Shown here one piece after another: positions 25,439 through 28,453 of a DNA stretch of 28,453 nt. Position 1 is the first letter of the stretch. Each line of letters begins with the position of its first letter. The notes beneath the pieces are model-generated. The model did no database searches. It was not told where the DNA came from and saw only the letters and a program-made list of their open reading frames with translations. The position numbers and the translations under genes are program-made. This stretch comes from CAMLDH01 sp966250375 (GTDB lineage: Bacteria > Pseudomonadota > Gammaproteobacteria > Burkholderiales > Burkholderiaceae_D), in assembly GCA_966250375.1 (NCBI GenBank), contig CBINHE010000054.1:1-28453 (forward strand), written 5' to 3'.

Positions 25439-26788
25439 ATGATGCGCAAAGGACTCCCCGGCCTCTCCGCCCAGATCAAGGACAAACTCATCCAGCAGGC
25501 GCTCGAACGCCGGCTCCGTCAGGCCGAGCAAGGCAGCAGCGCGGAAGCCCCCATCCACGCAACGCCCGGCGCCGTCAACATCCCGGAGCAGCACTGCCGT
25601 TTCCATCTGCATCCGGGTTACCAGCAAATTCGCATCATCAATGATGGCGCGGCCCGGCTGGGCATCAGCAACCCTTTCTTCAAACTGCACGACGGAATTG
25701 CCGGCGCGACCACCCAAATCAGCGGCCGAGAGTACATCAACTATGCCAGCTACAACTACCTCGGACTTTCCGGCCACACCGAGATTGCCGAAGCCGCCAA
25801 AGCAGCCATCGATCTCTACGGCACATCGGTCTCCGCAAGCCGCCTCGTCTCCGGGGAACGGCCGATTCATCGGGAACTGGAACAAGCCATCGCCAATGTC
25901 TACGGAGTAGACGACGCCATCGTGCTGGTCAGCGGACACGCCACCAACGTCACGGCCATCGGCCATTTGTTCGGCCCGAAGGATCTCATCCTTCACGATG
26001 AACTCATCCATAACAGCGTTTTGCAAGGAATCGCGCTCTCGGGCGCCAAGCGCCTCCCGTTCACCCACAACGATTGGTCCGCGCTGGATGCCATTCTCGC
26101 CGATCAGCGCCACCACTTTGAACGAGCGCTGGTCGTGCTGGAAGGCATCTACAGCATGGATGGCGATTATCCGGACCTGCCCCGCTTTATCGAGATCAAG
26201 CACAGGCACAAGGCGTTTCTGATGGTGGATGAAGCCCACTCCTTTGGGGTGATAGGCAAGACCGGCCTGGGCATCCGGGAACACTTCGGACGCGAAGGGA
26301 GCGACGTGGATATCTGGATGGGCACCTTGAGCAAGGCACTGGCGGGTTGCGGCGGCTATATTGCCGGCGAGAGGGCGCTCGTGGAACACCTCAAGTTTCT
26401 CGCACCGGGCTTTCTTTACAGCGTAGGCATGCCGCCCCCCGTCGCCGCAGCGTCGCTGGGCGCACTGCAAACCTTGCAGCGGGAACCGGAGCGTGTCGCT
26501 ATGCTGCAAGAGCGCGGACGATTCTTCCTGGAGCAAGCCAGGGCGGCCGGCATTGACACCGGCACCAGCACAGGCTTGGCCATCATCCCCGCCATTACCG
26601 GCAGTTCAATCAGAGCAGCGCGTGTGTCCGCAGCGTTGTTCGAGCGCGGCATCAACGTACAACCCATTCTCTATCCGGCGGTACCGGAAAAATCTGCCCG
26701 CCTGCGTTTCTTCATCTCCTGCCAGCATACCGAAGCACAGATCAGGCGAACGATTCAAGCGGTTGCTGAAGAATTTGAGCGGTTCTGA
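25439..26788 (+). CDS. Alpha-oxoamine synthase (PLP), chain-releasing partner of the PKS
   Basis: 449 aa fold-type I PLP enzyme of the family holding serine palmitoyltransferase, BioF, KBL and CqsA. DEAHSFGVIG has the Asp264 and His267 cofactor contacts; Lys299 in GTLSKALAGCGG is the Schiff-base lysine. YNYLGLSGH and GTSVSASRLVSGERPIHRELE are family signatures. An N-terminal extension of about 85 residues, longer than in BioF, starts with a basic amphipathic helix (KDKLIQQALERRLRQ). The ATG at 25439 follows the PKS stop by one base; AGGATGAT inside the PKS end may be the ribosome site. It would condense an amino acid (Ser, Ala or Gly) with the PKS acyl thioester, losing CO2, to give an alpha-amino ketone. 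Precedents are fumonisin Fum1/Fum8 in fungi and vitroprocine biosynthesis in Vibrio. The amino acid cannot be read from the sequence. Confidence 0.9.
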   Translation: MMRKGLPGLSAQIKDKLIQQALERRLRQAEQGSSAEAPIHATPGAVNIPEQHCRFHLHPGYQQIRIINDGAARLGISNPFFKLHDGIAGATTQISGREYINYASYNYLGLSGHTEIAEAAKAAIDLYGTSVSASRLVSGERPIHRELEQAIANVYGVDDAIVLVSGHATNVTAIGHLFGPKDLILHDELIHNSVLQGIALSGAKRLPFTHNDWSALDAILADQRHHFERALVVLEGIYSMDGDYPDLPRFIEIKHRHKAFLMVDEAHSFGVIGKTGLGIREHFGREGSDVDIWMGTLSKALAGCGGYIAGERALVEHLKFLAPGFLYSVGMPPPVAAASLGALQTLQREPERVAMLQERGRFFLEQARAAGIDTGTSTGLAIIPAITGSSIRAARVSAALFERGINVQPILYPAVPEKSARLRFFISCQHTEAQIRRTIQAVAEEFERF

Positions 26789-27001
26789 TCAGCACGACTA
26801 AGCAAGTAGGCAAAAGCTTTTTTGACATGAATCTGAAAACTGCGATGCCTTTGAAATAGGCAAGCAAACATTCAACGGGTACTAATGACCTTTAAAGGGG
26901 TGGGTGTAAGCCCAAAGCTGATTTTTTTCCGGCACCAGCGCTGGTTACGCTGAAATTTCGGTTTCTGCTCAAGCCTTTAGGATCGCTCAGACCTTCACCA
27001 C
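26789..27001. repeat. Intergenic spacer with repeat remnants
   Basis: ctaagcaagtaggcaaaag (26809-26827) and aaacattcaacgggtac (26866-26882) match, inverted, the sequence right of the 7192 repeat (17 of 17 bases for the second). CCTTTAAAGGGGTGGG after it looks like a decayed CCCCTT-type palindrome. The spacer is where base composition shifts from the GC-rich PKS block to the AT-richer effector gene. No gene is seen. Confidence 0.5.
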
Positions 27002-27029
27002 GGAACCATTCGTGCTGTCGAACGACTTA
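27002..27029 (+). promoter_or_regulatory. Candidate hrp box (HrpL-type promoter)
   Basis: GGAACC (27002-27007), a 15-base spacer, then CGACTTA (27023-27029) match the hrp-box consensus GGAACC-N15/16-CCACNNA with a single mismatch. It lies 44 bases before the ATG of an effector-like gene, a normal distance for HrpL-dependent effectors. The Xanthomonas/Ralstonia PIP-box pattern was sought and not found. Confidence 0.65.
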
Positions 27030-27073
27030 TAGAAGTCCCAAAAATTTCAATTTTATTAAATTTGTAGAACAGT

Positions 27074-28354
27074 ATGGGTATTTACTTAAGTTGTTTATCA
27101 CCTCGATCTACCTCGACACATGTCGAGGTGAATAGGCCATCGGCAGGCGCTCCCTCCGCGGTGCCAGAGGTCCCTTCAAATCAACATGTTCAAAATGCCG
27201 GTGTCGTTCGTCGCTCTGAATCTTTGCAAAGGCAGCAGTTGATCGCAAGATTTTCAGGTTCAGTTGCTCGCCAAGAGTTGGACTCATCTGCCTTGAACCA
27301 AATGCAACCGGCTATCACGTCGCCCGGTCAAACGGATTGCCACTTTCTTGATCCGATAGCCGGGTATCGAAGCGATGCGCAACAACTCGAGATCATTGAG
27401 CGATACAGGGGCTTACCTTGTCTGGGGTCTCTGGACAAAGAAAATATAGTTGTGGCGACGATTCACACGCAACCGGTTCTGGCCATTAATCCCAATGGCA
27501 CCTTTAAAAACGTTGATTCGGCAACCTTTGATTCGTTATGCCTTGCCGAAGAAATTCATCTCATTGTCAAAAGCGCTTTCACATTCGGGACTGGCAACAG
27601 AAAAATTTTTTTGGATAAAACTGGTGGCGAAAATTGGGTACGGGTACACATGGCCAGAGCCACGATTGACAAAGCATTTTCTTCGGGGGTAGTACCTGCA
27701 GATGAAGCAATGGTAGCTGTAGCCCACGAAGTCGGAAGCTGTTGGGAACACGCTATGCTATCTTTCTCTCTTGCAAGTAATAGTGGCGTTGATCTCCCAG
27801 TTTTTGCGGTTTATGACGAAAAGGATGATCATACATACGTATTAATCGGCGATCCTTGGAAAGAGTCTGAGGATAAAGTTGTAGTGGTGGATCCTTCGAT
27901 GCTGACCCCGATTGCACACAATCTCGCCGACTCTACGCTACATTTCCCATGCAGAGATGGCGTTGAAATTATTGCGAAACACGACCCGAAGAATCCGCAA
28001 AAGACAAAGTCGTTTTCAATGGATGCGGCATGGCAGCAGAAGAAAATAACCCAGCAAGATATTGCTGAGTACATTTCCGCAAGAAACAATGAACGTCAAG
28101 CGCTCTGGATGCAACCCCTTCCGAAAAGATTTGGACCAGAATTTATCGATGTGTTAGCAGATAACGGGGAAAACACCGACTGGATATTTGACTGCCGTTT
28201 CAGTATTGCCGATCCGAACATCGTGTATACAGACGGACACGGCAGAGAGCGCACCTTCAATACCTTACCCCTCGGATATCTGGAAAGGTATTTTCAGCTA
28301 CATACAGTTGAAGATCTTACCCACTCAGGCAAAGGGTACCCCGTAACCAGATAA
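27074..28354 (+). CDS. Candidate type III effector, HopX/AvrPphE/XopE-like cysteine protease fold
   Basis: 426 aa. The N-terminus, MGIYLSCLS, fits the N-myristoylation pattern Gly2-x-x-x-Ser6 with Cys7 available for palmitoylation. The first 50 residues are Ser/Pro-rich with no acidic residue in the first 12 and Ile at position 3, as in Pseudomonas syringae type III signals. Residues 183-275 show a transglutaminase/papain-like triad: Cys223 in GSCWEHA, His253 in DDHTYV, Asp273 in VVVDPS. Upstream FGTGN and VPADEAM parallel GRGN and MPANEEM of HopX1, where GNCGEHA, KDHVW and VVMDPW carry the triad. Length is close to XopE1/RipE1. Base composition is lower in GC than the PKS block, suggesting transfer. 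No adjacent chaperone is seen. The protein would be injected and act at a host membrane. Family assignment rests on remembered motifs, not on a search. Confidence 0.65.
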   Translation: MGIYLSCLSPRSTSTHVEVNRPSAGAPSAVPEVPSNQHVQNAGVVRRSESLQRQQLIARFSGSVARQELDSSALNQMQPAITSPGQTDCHFLDPIAGYRSDAQQLEIIERYRGLPCLGSLDKENIVVATIHTQPVLAINPNGTFKNVDSATFDSLCLAEEIHLIVKSAFTFGTGNRKIFLDKTGGENWVRVHMARATIDKAFSSGVVPADEAMVAVAHEVGSCWEHAMLSFSLASNSGVDLPVFAVYDEKDDHTYVLIGDPWKESEDKVVVVDPSMLTPIAHNLADSTLHFPCRDGVEIIAKHDPKNPQKTKSFSMDAAWQQKKITQQDIAEYISARNNERQALWMQPLPKRFGPEFIDVLADNGENTDWIFDCRFSIADPNIVYTDGHGRERTFNTLPLGYLERYFQLHTVEDLTHSGKGYPVTR

Positions 28355-28381
28355 AAACGAGTACGACTTCATAGTCATTCA

Positions 28382-28453
28382 CATTCTCTATCCGGCGATA
28401 CCGGAAAAATCTGCCCGCCTGCGTTTCTTCATCTCCTGCCAGCATACCGAAGC
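28382..28453 (+). pseudogene. Partial duplicate of the oxoamine synthase 3' region
   Basis: These 72 bases equal 26665-26736 with one change (G to A, Val to Ile in the encoded ILYPA-V/I-PEKSAR). They encode residues about 410-433 of the oxoamine synthase, without a start codon or the catalytic core. The match begins abruptly 27 bases after the effector stop and runs to the window edge, so its full extent is unknown. Confidence 0.85.

Noticed and set aside
25439..26788. BioF (8-amino-7-oxononanoate synthase) annotation.
   Set aside because: The N-terminal extension, tight coupling to a PKS lacking a thioesterase, and absence of bio genes favour a PKS-releasing oxoamine synthase.
27009..27035. 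A PIP box (TTCG-N16-TTCG) before the effector gene.
   Set aside because: One TTCG is present but no second TTCG at the right distance; the hrp-box reading fits far better.
1..28453. CRISPR arrays, tRNA or rRNA genes.
   Set aside because: No regularly spaced repeats and no recognisable RNA-gene sequence were seen; all repeats found are dispersed palindromes.

Overview
The window reads as chromosomal DNA of a betaproteobacterium, most likely in the Oxalobacteraceae/Burkholderiales (Herbaspirillum-like). The basis is moderately high GC, abundant intergenic REP- and MITE-like repeats, a VpsR-type sigma-54 activator, and a candidate HrpL-type hrp box in front of a plant-effector-like gene. The genus assignment is inference; no rRNA or marker gene is present.

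Left part (1-7300). A sigma-54 enhancer-binding protein of the VpsR type (342-1775, +) is followed by a Fap-like functional-amyloid export locus. A FapF-like outer-membrane porin (2295-3587) lies on the minus strand. A plus-strand operon (4318-7071) encodes three exported, low-complexity, cysteine-poor proteins and a periplasmic C39 cysteine peptidase (FapD-like). A near-consensus -24/-12 promoter (4226-4241) sits in front of the operon, so the activator at 342 is the obvious candidate regulator. Two of the three exported proteins carry a double-glycine-leader-like site (L-D-x-x-R-G-G) well inside the chain. This suggests that the peptidase trims them in the periplasm, unlike classical C39 domains, which act on the cytoplasmic side of ABC exporters.

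Middle part (7300-10800). Two housekeeping catabolic genes are convergent and 3 bp apart: guanine deaminase (+) and a histidine ammonia-lyase-type MIO enzyme (-). The block from the porin to the lyase is bracketed by two inverted copies of a composite repeat (1948-2275 and 10361-10782).

Right part (10845-28453). A 2056-residue protein on the minus strand joins a Ser/Thr-kinase-like domain, an AAA-type ATPase, a helical region, GAF, PAS, a histidine kinase core and a receiver. Divergent from it, across a 767-bp intergenic region holding a 182-bp MITE-like element, is a one-module highly reducing type I polyketide synthase. Its order is KS-AT-DH-degenerate MT-psiKR-ER-KR-ACP with no thioesterase. 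An alpha-oxoamine synthase gene follows one base after the PKS stop codon. Together they should make an alpha-amino ketone with a long alkyl chain, resembling a sphingoid base, released by decarboxylative condensation with an amino acid. Next comes a lower-GC gene behind a candidate hrp box. Its product looks like a HopX/AvrPphE/XopE-type type III effector with an N-terminal myristoylation/palmitoylation motif and a Cys-His-Asp triad. Just after it, a 72-bp copy of the 3' part of the oxoamine synthase gene runs off the window, a scar of insertion or duplication.

The right part looks like an acquired host-interaction island (lipid-like metabolite plus effector). The left part is a biofilm/amyloid locus.
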